Assembly: GCA_963966185.1 (NCBI GenBank)
Contig: CAWZYM010000155.1
Coordinates: 1 to 64,000 of the forward strand
Source: Rhabditoides inermis
Lineage: Eukaryota; Nematoda; Chromadorea; Rhabditida; Rhabditidae
Direction: 5' to 3'
DNA: 64,000 nt
Part shown: positions 20,958 to 29,277 of the stretch, piece after piece
Layout: the number at the start of each line of letters is the position of its first letter
How positions within the stretch are numbered: position 1 is the stretch's first letter
The notes under the pieces: generated by a model
The model's input: only the letters and a program-made list of their open reading frames with translations
The model's database searches: none
Told to the model about the DNA's origin: nothing
Program-made: the position numbers and the translations under genes

Positions 20958-21029
20958 GGCCGGATGGTCTAGGGGTATGATTCTCGCTTCGGGTGCGAGA
21001 GGTCCCGGGTTCGAATCCCGGTTCGGCCC
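20958..21029 (+). tRNA. tRNA-Pro(CGG)
   Basis: Unit 15; consensus. Confidence 0.95.
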
Positions 21030-21135
21030 AAACATTTTGCTCTCAAACATTTGAAAAAAATCAATCGGCTATCGTTTTATTCGCAGCTATATCAACGGCA
21101 ATCAAAGCTATCGATGAACAGTAATAAAAAAGAAT

Positions 21136-21207
21136 TAGCAGCGAGTGGTTTCGATCCACCGACCTTTGGGTTATGGGCCCAGCACGCTTCCACTGCGCCA
21201 CGCTGCT
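21136..21207 (-). tRNA. tRNA-iMet(CAT), C27-A43 variant
   Basis: Unit 15; last anticodon-stem pair mismatched. Confidence 0.85.
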
Positions 21208-21284
21208 GACGTCTGGGAGTGTGCAAAACGCAGAGACAGCTGCGAAGGCGCGTAGATGAGCCGTAAACAAAAGTACAAAATGTC

Positions 21285-21357
21285 AGCCCGATGCGGGGCT
21301 CGAACCCGCGACAACCAGATTAAGAGTCTGGTGCTCTACCGACTGAGCTAACCGGGC
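21285..21357 (-). tRNA. tRNA-Lys(CTT)
   Basis: Unit 15; consensus. Confidence 0.95.
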
Positions 21358-21504
21358 TCTGTGTGAGTGGCCATGATCGAGCGTGAGATAGTGGCATATT
21401 CTCGCCGCACAACGTACGATCAGAACGAGTTGGAAAAGCGATGCAAGTGCGCGTGTGTGTGCGAATCGAGCACATTTACCGATTTGTATCTCTGCTGCTG
21501 CCGT

Positions 21505-21577
21505 GGTCCTGTGGTGTAGTGGTTATCACGTCTGCTTCACACGCAGAAGGTCGCCGGTTCGATCCCGGCTAGGACCT
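21505..21577 (+). tRNA. tRNA-Val(CAC)
   Basis: Unit 15; consensus. Confidence 0.94.
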
Positions 21578-21862
21578 TTTTGAGACGTTTTACCGAACGT
21601 ATACATGTACGTTTGCATGTTTTTTTTCCAGGACGCTACTCCCACACAGACGTTCCATTTGTGGTGCAGAGATGTGTGCGAAGCGACGAAAATGAACGAC
21701 ACATGTGGAGCGAAACATAATCACAGGAGCCGAATAAATCGGGCGAATAACTCGTTTAATCCGTCTTTTATCCGAGTCGCATATTTGGTAAGTCTTCAGA
21801 TAACATTGCTAGCGTTTCTACTGGCGCTCAGATCATTGCTGATTGCGCACAGAGAACCGCGT

Positions 21863-21934
21863 GGGGGTATAGCTCAGTGGCAGAGCAATCGGCTGCAGTC
21901 CGATAGGTCCCCGGTTCAAATCCGAGTGCCCCCT
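21863..21934 (+). tRNA. tRNA-Cys(GCA)
   Basis: Unit 16; consensus. Confidence 0.95.
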
Positions 21935-22040
21935 AACTTTTTGCACTTTCCAGCGCCACTTTGCCTGATCAACTTTTCGTGTTTCCTGCAGGCGCGCCTT
22001 CGATCCAGTTCATTTCGGATTTTCCGAGTCGCTGTGGCAT

Positions 22041-22112
22041 GGCTGAGTGGTCTAGTGGTATGATTCTCGCTTAGGGTGCGAGAGGTCCCGGGTTCAATCC
22101 CCGGCTCAGCCC
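22041..22112 (+). tRNA. tRNA-Pro(AGG)
   Basis: Unit 16; consensus. Confidence 0.95.
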
Positions 22113-22199
22113 TAATTTTGCGCGTTTACACGCAAATTGTTTTCGTAGTTTTGCCGGCCAGTTGGAGTTGTCTATCGCGGCTGCAGCGGCTCGCTCGTG

Positions 22200-22272
22200 G
22201 CTTCCGTAGCGCAGTAGGCAGCGCGTCAGTCTCATAATCTGAAGGTCGTGAGTTCGATCCTCACCGGGAGCA
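22200..22272 (+). tRNA. tRNA-Met(CAT), elongator
   Basis: Unit 16; consensus. Confidence 0.95.
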
Positions 22273-22382
22273 ATTCTTTTGAACTCCTGTCTTTCTCTAA
22301 TCCGGTCAAACTCTTTTATCATTTCTCGCCAGACGCGCAGTACACCGCACTCAACTTCAGAACACGAGAAGAAGGAGCGTGT

Positions 22383-22454
22383 GGCCGGATGGTCTAGGGG
22401 TATGATTCTCGCTTCGGGTGCGAGAGGTCCCGGGTTCGAATCCCGGTTCGGCCC
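22383..22454 (+). tRNA. tRNA-Pro(CGG)
   Basis: Unit 16; consensus. Confidence 0.95.
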
Positions 22455-22560
22455 AAACATTTTGCTCTCAAACATTTGAAAAAAATCAATCGGCTATCGT
22501 TTTATTCGCAGCTATATCAACGGCAATCAAAGCTATCGATGAACAGTAATAAAAAAGAAT

Positions 22561-22632
22561 TAGCAGCGAGTGGTTTCGATCCACCGACCTTTGGGTTATG
22601 GGCCCAGCACGCTTCCACTGCGCCACGCTGCT
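22561..22632 (-). tRNA. tRNA-iMet(CAT), C27-A43 variant
   Basis: Unit 16; last anticodon-stem pair mismatched. Confidence 0.85.
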
Positions 22633-22709
22633 GACGTCTGGGAGTGTGCAAAACGCAGAGACAGCTGCGAAGGCGCGTAGATGAGCCGTAAACAAAAGTA
22701 CAAAATGTC

Positions 22710-22782
22710 AGCCCGATGCGGGGCTCGAACCCGCGACAACCAGATTAAGAGTCTGGTGCTCTACCGACTGAGCTAACCGGGC
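22710..22782 (-). tRNA. tRNA-Lys(CTT)
   Basis: Unit 16; consensus. Confidence 0.95.
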
Positions 22783-22929
22783 TCTGTGTGAGTGGCCATG
22801 ATCGAGCGTGAGATAGTGGCATATTCTCGCCGCACAACGTACGATCAGAACGAGTTGGAAAAGCGATGCAAGTGCGCGTGTGTGTGCGAATCGAGCACAC
22901 TTACCGATTTGTATCTCTGCTGCTGCCGT

Positions 22930-23002
22930 GGTCCTGTGGTGTAGTGGTTATCACGTCTGCTTCACACGCAGAAGGTCGCCGGTTCGATCCCGGCCAGGAC
23001 CT
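22930..23002 (+). tRNA. tRNA-Val(CAC), G7-C66 variant
   Basis: Unit 16; fully paired acceptor stem, start of a variant-haplotype tract that runs into unit 17. Confidence 0.95.
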
Positions 23003-23287
23003 TTTTGAGACGTTTTACCGAACGTATACATGTACGTTTGCATGTTTTTTTTCCAGGACGCTACTCCCACACAGACGTTCCATTTGTGGTGCAGAGATGT
23101 GTGCGAAGCGTCGAAAATGAACGACACACGTGGAGCGGAACATAATCACAGGAGCCGAATAAATCGGGCGAATAACTCGTTTAATCCGTCTTTTATCCGA
23201 GTCGCATATTTGGTAAGTCTTCAGATAACATTGCTAGCGTTTCTACTGGCGCTCAGGTCATTGCTGATTGCGCACAGAGAACCGCGT

Positions 23288-23359
23288 GGGGGTATAGCTC
23301 AGTGGCAGAGCAATCGGCTGCAGTCCGATAGGTCCCCGGTTCAAATCCGAGTGCCCCCT
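23288..23359 (+). tRNA. tRNA-Cys(GCA)
   Basis: Unit 17; consensus. Confidence 0.95.
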
Positions 23360-23465
23360 AACTTTTTGCACTTTCCAGCGCCACTTTGCCTGATCAACTT
23401 TTCGTGTTTCCTGCAGGCGCGCCTTCGATCCAGTTCATTTCGGATTTTCCGAGTCGCTGTGGCAT

Positions 23466-23537
23466 GGCTGAGTGGTCTAGTGGTATGATTCTCGCTTAGG
23501 GTGCGAGAGGTCCCGGGTTCAATCCCCGGCTCAGCCC
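23466..23537 (+). tRNA. tRNA-Pro(AGG)
   Basis: Unit 17; consensus. Confidence 0.95.
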
Positions 23538-23624
23538 TAATTTTGCGCGTTTACACGCAAATTGTTTTCGTAGTTTTGCCGGCCAGTTGGAGTTGTCTAT
23601 CGCGGCTGCAGCGGCTCGCTCGTG

Positions 23625-23697
23625 GCTTCCGTAGCGCAGTAGGCAGCGCGTCAGTCTCATAATCTGAAGGTCGTGAGTTCGATCCTCACCGGGAGCA
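23625..23697 (+). tRNA. tRNA-Met(CAT), elongator
   Basis: Unit 17; consensus. Confidence 0.95.
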
Positions 23698-23807
23698 ATT
23701 CTTTTGAACTCCTGTCTTTCTCTAATCCGGTCAAACTCTTTTATCATTTCTCGCCAGACGCGCAGTACACCGCACTCAACTTCAGAACACGAGAAGAAGG
23801 AGCGTGT

Positions 23808-23879
23808 GGCCGGATGGTCTAGGGGTATGATTCTCGCTTCGGGTGCGAGAGGTCCCGGGTTCGAATCCCGGTTCGGCCC
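23808..23879 (+). tRNA. tRNA-Pro(CGG)
   Basis: Unit 17; consensus. Confidence 0.95.
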
Positions 23880-23985
23880 AAACATTTTGCTCTCAAACAT
23901 TTGAAAAAAATCAATCGGCTATCGTTTTATTCGCAGCTATATCAACGGCAATCAAAGCTATCGATGAACAGTAATAAAAAAGAAT

Positions 23986-24057
23986 TAGCAGCGAGTGGTT
24001 TCGATCCACCGACCTTTGGGTTATGGGCCCAGCACGCTTCCACTGCGCCACGCTGCT
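23986..24057 (-). tRNA. tRNA-iMet(CAT), C27-A43 variant
   Basis: Unit 17; last anticodon-stem pair mismatched. Confidence 0.85.
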
Positions 24058-24134
24058 GACGTCTGGGAGTGTGCAAAACGCAGAGACAGCTGCGAAGGCG
24101 CGTAGATGAGCCGTAAACAAAAGTACAAAATGTC

Positions 24135-24207
24135 AGCCCGATGCGGGGCTCGAACCCGCGACAACCAGATTAAGAGTCTGGTGCTCTACCGACTGAGCTA
24201 ACCGGGC
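24135..24207 (-). tRNA. tRNA-Lys(CTT)
   Basis: Unit 17; consensus. Confidence 0.95.
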
Positions 24208-24354
24208 TCTGTGTGAGTGGCCATGATCGAGCGTGAGATAGTGGCATATTCTCGCCGCACAACGTACGATCAGAACAAGTTGGAAAAGCGATGCAAGTGC
24301 GCGTGTGTGTGCGAATCGAGCACATTTACCGATTTGTATCTCTGCTGCTGCCGT

Positions 24355-24427
24355 GGTCCTGTGGTGTAGTGGTTATCACGTCTGCTTCACACGCAGAAGG
24401 TCGCCGGTTCGATCCCGGCTAGGACCT
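24355..24427 (+). tRNA. tRNA-Val(CAC)
   Basis: Unit 17; consensus. Confidence 0.94.
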
Positions 24428-24712
24428 TTTTGAGACGTTTTACCGAACGTATACATGTACGTTTGCATGTTTTTTTTCCAGGACGCTACTCCCACACAGA
24501 CGTTCCATTTGTGGTGCAGAGATGTGTGCGAAGCGACGAAAATGAACGACACATGTGGAGCGAAACATAATCACAGGAGCCGAATAAATCGGGCGAATAA
24601 CTCGTTTAATCCGTCTTTTATCCGAGTCGCATATTTGGTAAGTCTTCAGATAACATTGCTAGCGTTTCTACTGGCGCTCAGATCATTGCTGATTGCGCAC
24701 AGAGAACCGCGT

Positions 24713-24784
24713 GGGGGTATAGCTCAGTGGCAGAGCAATCGGCTGCAGTCCGATAGGTCCCCGGTTCAAATCCGAGTGCCCCCT
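24713..24784 (+). tRNA. tRNA-Cys(GCA)
   Basis: Unit 18; consensus. Confidence 0.95.
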
Positions 24785-24890
24785 AACTTTTTGCACTTTC
24801 CAGCGCCACTTTGCCTGATCAACTTTTCGTGTTTCCTGCAGGCGCGCCTTCGATCCAGTTCATTTCGGATTTTCCGAGTCGCTGTGGCAT

Positions 24891-24962
24891 GGCTGAGTGG
24901 TCTAGTGGTATGATTCTCGCTTAGGGTGCGAGAGGTCCCGGGTTCAATCCCCGGCTCAGCCC
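24891..24962 (+). tRNA. tRNA-Pro(AGG)
   Basis: Unit 18; consensus. Confidence 0.95.
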
Positions 24963-25049
24963 TAATTTTGCGCGTTTACACGCAAATTGTTTTCGTAGTT
25001 TTGCCGGCCAGTTGGAGTTGTCTATCGCGGCTGCAGCGGCTCGCTCGTG

Positions 25050-25122
25050 GCTTCCGTAGCGCAGTAGGCAGCGCGTCAGTCTCATAATCTGAAGGTCGTG
25101 AGTTCGATCCTCACCGGGAGCA
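25050..25122 (+). tRNA. tRNA-Met(CAT), elongator
   Basis: Unit 18; consensus. Confidence 0.95.
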
Positions 25123-25232
25123 ATTCTTTTGAACTCCTGTCTTTCTCTAATCCGGTCAAACTCTTTTATCATTTCTCGCCAGACGCGCAGTACACCGCAC
25201 TCAACTTCAGAACACGAGAAGAAGGAGCGTGT

Positions 25233-25304
25233 GGCCGGATGGTCTAGGGGTATGATTCTCGCTTCGGGTGCGAGAGGTCCCGGGTTCGAATCCCGGTTCG
25301 GCCC
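25233..25304 (+). tRNA. tRNA-Pro(CGG)
   Basis: Unit 18; consensus. Confidence 0.95.
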
Positions 25305-25410
25305 AAACATTTTGCTCTCAAACATTTGAAAAAAATCAATCGGCTATCGTTTTATTCGCAGCTATATCAACGGCAATCAAAGCTATCGATGAACAGTAAT
25401 AAAAAAGAAT

Positions 25411-25482
25411 TAGCAGCGAGTGGTTTCGATCCACCGACCTTTGGGTTATGGGCCCAGCACGCTTCCACTGCGCCACGCTGCT
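25411..25482 (-). tRNA. tRNA-iMet(CAT), C27-A43 variant
   Basis: Unit 18; last anticodon-stem pair mismatched. Confidence 0.85.
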
Positions 25483-25559
25483 GACGTCTGGGAGTGTGCA
25501 AAACGCAGAGACAGCTGCGAAGGCGCGTAGATGAGCCGTAAACAAAAGTACAAAATGTC

Positions 25560-25632
25560 AGCCCGATGCGGGGCTCGAACCCGCGACAACCAGATTAAGA
25601 GTCTGGTGCTCTACCGACTGAGCTAACCGGGC
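25560..25632 (-). tRNA. tRNA-Lys(CTT)
   Basis: Unit 18; consensus. Confidence 0.95.
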
Positions 25633-25779
25633 TCTGTGTGAGTGGCCATGATCGAGCGTGAGATAGTGGCATATTCTCGCCGCACAACGTACGATCAGAA
25701 CGAGTTGGAAAAGCGATGCAAGTGCGCGTGTGTGTGCGAATCGAGCACATTTACCGATTTGTATCTCTGCTGCTGCCGT

Positions 25780-25852
25780 GGTCCTGTGGTGTAGTGGTTA
25801 TCACGTCTGCTTCACACGCAGAAGGTCGCCGGTTCGATCCCGGCTAGGACCT
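25780..25852 (+). tRNA. tRNA-Val(CAC)
   Basis: Unit 18; consensus. Confidence 0.94.
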
Positions 25853-26137
25853 TTTTGAGACGTTTTACCGAACGTATACATGTACGTTTGCATGTTTTTT
25901 TTCCAGGACGCTACTCCCACACAGACGTTCCATTTGTGGTGCAGAGATGTGTGCGAAGCGACGAAAATGAACGACACATGTGGAGCGAAACATAATCACA
26001 GGAGCCGAATAAATCGGGCGAATAACTCGTTTAATCCGTCTTTTATCCGAGTCGCATATTTGGTAAGTCTTCAGATAACATTGCTAGCGTTTCTACTGGC
26101 GCTCAGATCATTGCTGATTGCGCACAGAGAACCGCGT

Positions 26138-26209
26138 GGGGGTATAGCTCAGTGGCAGAGCAATCGGCTGCAGTCCGATAGGTCCCCGGTTCAAATCCGA
26201 GTGCCCCCT
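26138..26209 (+). tRNA. tRNA-Cys(GCA)
   Basis: Unit 19; consensus. Confidence 0.95.
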
Positions 26210-26315
26210 AACTTTTTGCACTTTCCAGCGCCACTTTGCCTGATCAACTTTTCGTGTTTCCTGCAGGCGCGCCTTCGATCCAGTTCATTTCGGATTTTCC
26301 GAGTCGCTGTGGCAT

Positions 26316-26387
26316 GGCTGAGTGGTCTAGTGGTATGATTCTCGCTTAGGGTGCGAGAGGTCCCGGGTTCAATCCCCGGCTCAGCCC
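26316..26387 (+). tRNA. tRNA-Pro(AGG)
   Basis: Unit 19; consensus. Confidence 0.95.
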
Positions 26388-26474
26388 TAATTTTGCGCGT
26401 TTACACGCAAATTGTTTTCGTAGTTTTGCCGGCCAGTTGGAGTTGTCTATCGCGGCTGCAGCGGCTCGCTCGTG

Positions 26475-26547
26475 GCTTCCGTAGCGCAGTAGGCAGCGCG
26501 TCAGTCTCATAATCTGAAGGTCGTGAGTTCGATCCTCACCGGGAGCA
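26475..26547 (+). tRNA. tRNA-Met(CAT), elongator
   Basis: Unit 19; consensus. Confidence 0.95.
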
Positions 26548-26657
26548 ATTCTTTTGAACTCCTGTCTTTCTCTAATCCGGTCAAACTCTTTTATCATTTC
26601 TCGCCAGACGCGCAGTACACCGCACTCAACTTCAGAACACGAGAAGAAGGAGCGTGT

Positions 26658-26729
26658 GGCCGGATGGTCTAGGGGTATGATTCTCGCTTCGGGTGCGAGA
26701 GGTCCCGGGTTCGAATCCCGGTTCGGCCC
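26658..26729 (+). tRNA. tRNA-Pro(CGG)
   Basis: Unit 19; consensus. Confidence 0.95.
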
Positions 26730-26835
26730 AAACATTTTGCTCTCAAACATTTGAAAAAAATCAATCGGCTATCGTTTTATTTGCAGCTATATCAACGGCA
26801 ATCAAAGCTATCGATGAACAGTAATAAAAAAGAAT

Positions 26836-26907
26836 TAGCAGCGAGTGGTTTCGATCCACCGACCTCTGGGTTATGGGCCCAGCACGCTTCCACTGCGCCA
26901 CGCTGCT
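26836..26907 (-). tRNA. tRNA-iMet(CAT), fully paired
   Basis: Unit 19; canonical anticodon stem. Confidence 0.95.
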
Positions 26908-26984
26908 GACGTCTGGGAATGTGCAAAACGCAGAGACAGCTGCGAAGGCGCGTAGATGAGCCGTAAACAAAAGTACAAAATGTC

Positions 26985-27057
26985 AGCCCGATGCGGGGCT
27001 CGAACCCGCGACAACCAGATTAAGAGTCTGGTGCTCTACCGACTGAGCTAACCGGGC
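26985..27057 (-). tRNA. tRNA-Lys(CTT)
   Basis: Unit 19; consensus. Confidence 0.95.
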
Positions 27058-27204
27058 TCTGTGTGAGTGGCCATGATCGAGCGTGAGATAGTGGCATATT
27101 CTCGCCGCACAACGTACGATCAGAACGAGTTGGAAAAGCGATGCAAGTGCGCGTGTGTGTGCGAATCGAGCACATTTACCGATTTGTATCTCTGCTGCTG
27201 CCGT

Positions 27205-27277
27205 GGTCCTGTGGTGTAGTGGTTATCACGTCTGCTTCACACGCAGAAGGTCGCCGGTTCGATCCCGGCTAGGACCT
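27205..27277 (+). tRNA. tRNA-Val(CAC)
   Basis: Unit 19; consensus. Confidence 0.94.
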
Positions 27278-27562
27278 TTTTGAGACGTTTTACCGAACGT
27301 ATACATGTACGTTTGCATGTTTTTTTTCCAGGACGCTACTCCCACACAGACGTTCCATTTGTGGTGCAGAGATGTGTGCGAAGCGACGAAAATGAACGAC
27401 ACATGTGGAGCGAAACATAATCACAGGAGCCGAATAAATCGGGCGAATAACTCGTTTAATCCGTCTTTTATCCGAGTCGCATATTTGGTAAGTCTTCAGA
27501 TAACATTGCTAGCGTTTCTACTGGCGCTCAGATCATTGCTGATTGCGCACAGAGAACCGCGT

Positions 27563-27634
27563 GGGGGTATAGCTCAGTGGCAGAGCAATCGGCTGCAGTC
27601 CGATAGGTCCCCGGTTCAAATCCGAGTGCCCCCT
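27563..27634 (+). tRNA. tRNA-Cys(GCA)
   Basis: Unit 20; consensus. Confidence 0.95.
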
Positions 27635-27740
27635 AACTTTTTGCACTTTCCAGCGCCACTTTGCCTGATCAACTTTTCGTGTTTCCTGCAGGCGCGCCTT
27701 CGATCCAGTTCATTTCGGATTTTCCGAGTCGCTGTGGCAT

Positions 27741-27812
27741 GGCTGAGTGGTCTAGTGGTATGATTCTCGCTTAGGGTGCGAGAGGTCCCGGGTTCAATCC
27801 CCGGCTCAGCCC
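27741..27812 (+). tRNA. tRNA-Pro(AGG)
   Basis: Unit 20; consensus. Confidence 0.95.
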
Positions 27813-27899
27813 TAATTTTGCGCGTTTACACGCAAATTGTTTTCGTAGTTTTGCCGGCCAGTTGGAGTTGTCTATCGCGGCTGCAGCGGCTCGCTCGTG

Positions 27900-27940
27900 G
27901 CTTCCGTAGCGCAGTAGGCAGCGCGTCAGTCTCATAATCT
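27900..27940 (+). pseudogene. tRNA-Met(CAT) 5' part, split by LINE
   Basis: Unit 20. First 41 nt of the elongator-Met gene, ending ...CATAATCT, with A box and anticodon. The remaining 32 nt resume at 32341, on the far side of the LINE. Confidence 0.95.
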
Positions 27941-28209
27941 TTTCCCTCGCGTGTCCCATTCCCTCGCGTGTCTCGCTAGAGAGTGGTTGCCCTATTCGCC
28001 CCTCTCCCGCGCCACTGCCGTATTGATCGCCCCCTGATCTACCGCAGCTTCACGCCAACTTGGCCCAGTGGATACGTTTATGAAACTGGGCCCGTACCGT
28101 GAGTCGGGTTAGCTGCTTCCATCTCTTGCGCGCTTCCCTCTTTCTCACTCTCTCGCTCTTTTGGGTGGTTTTTTGTATGGAGTAAAAGCCACCCAAACCA
28201 GGTACTGCC

Positions 28210-29241
28210 ATGGATTCTTCCCAATTCGCTTTCTTCTCTCGCATGCTCGAGCAGCAGAATCTCCTGATCGAGCAGCACGGCAAGCTCATCGCCAACCAGG
28301 GCAAGCAGTTGGAGGCTATTCAAGAGACGGTGTCGCAAAACACCGCGGCACTGTCTCGTCTGGTGGCTGCAATCGACTCGCCCCCTGCCGCCCGCTCGCC
28401 CCACTTTCCCACGCTCACCTACTCGAGTGTGGCACGCGCGATGCACTCGGAGTCGGCTCGCGCCGTGTTCCTCGACAAGGCGACCCGTGCCGTTATCGTC
28501 GGCAGGGAAGAGAAGAGGACTGAAGAGGAGACCACCAAGGACGATTTCCTCTTCATCGGGGAGCTCGTTCGCGCCACCGGTGACGAGGAGCTGATCCAAC
28601 TGTACGGCCAGAAGAAGATCTCTTGCCACCGCCACCCCGCTGTCCGACCGCCCAAGGGAAACCGCATCATCAAGGTCCAGCTGGAGACGAACCTGCTCAG
28701 GGACCGCCTGCTTTCGGGCATTTACTCGCACAGGTGGTCGGAGCTGGAGACGGTTCAATTCCGCTATGCTCGTCGTGACTACACGGAGGAGGAGCTCGCC
28801 GAGGATCGCGCTCTCCGGACGCAGGCCAAGACCCTCAACGAAGCTGCCGGCAAGGTCGCCTTCGTTGTACGTGACTGCCGTCTCGTCAAGCTTCGGGTTC
28901 CCCGCGACTTCAAGGATCACGCGCCCGCGACTGCAGCCGCGCCCCCTCCGCCTCTCGTCAGCGAGTTCGTGCAGCCCATCGCCCCCGCCTCCAGGAGCAG
29001 CCGTTCCACCACCGCCGCCGCCGCTTCCGCGCGCTCGCAGTCTCGTGCTTCCCGTTCTCGCGCTGCTTCCGCTTCTACCGCGCGCTCTGTCTCTTCTACT
29101 CGCGGGTCTAAGAGGGTTGCTGACCAGTCTGCCGGAGGCACTTTCCAGGAGCCGAAGCGTGTCGCCGAGGACTCGCAGCTCAACGTCGCCGGATCCTCTT
29201 CCGAGCCCGCTGTCGTGCCGATGGAGTCCGCTGTCTCCTAG
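28210..29241 (+). CDS. LINE ORF1 protein (343 aa), copy 1
   Basis: The ATG follows CTGCC and opens 343 codons ending in TAG at 29239-29241. Residues 5-55 are rich in Q, L and E with heptad-like spacing, suggesting a trimerising coiled coil as in other LINE ORF1 proteins. The middle is basic and mixed; residues about 235-330 are Ser/Ala/Arg/Pro-rich low complexity. I see no CCHC zinc knuckle. The expected role is RNA binding in the retrotransposition particle (family knowledge). Codons end mostly in G or C, in sharp contrast with ORF2. Translation after the TAG stays open in the same frame into ORF2. The copy 2 protein is identical. Confidence 0.88.
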   Translation: MDSSQFAFFSRMLEQQNLLIEQHGKLIANQGKQLEAIQETVSQNTAALSRLVAAIDSPPAARSPHFPTLTYSSVARAMHSESARAVFLDKATRAVIVGREEKRTEEETTKDDFLFIGELVRATGDEELIQLYGQKKISCHRHPAVRPPKGNRIIKVQLETNLLRDRLLSGIYSHRWSELETVQFRYARRDYTEEELAEDRALRTQAKTLNEAAGKVAFVVRDCRLVKLRVPRDFKDHAPATAAAPPPPLVSEFVQPIAPASRSSRSTTAAAASARSQSRASRSRAASASTARSVSSTRGSKRVADQSAGGTFQEPKRVAEDSQLNVAGSSSEPAVVPMESAVS

Positions 29242-29277
29242 GGAGCTCGTCAGGCACCAGTTCTTCCCCCTCTCTAT

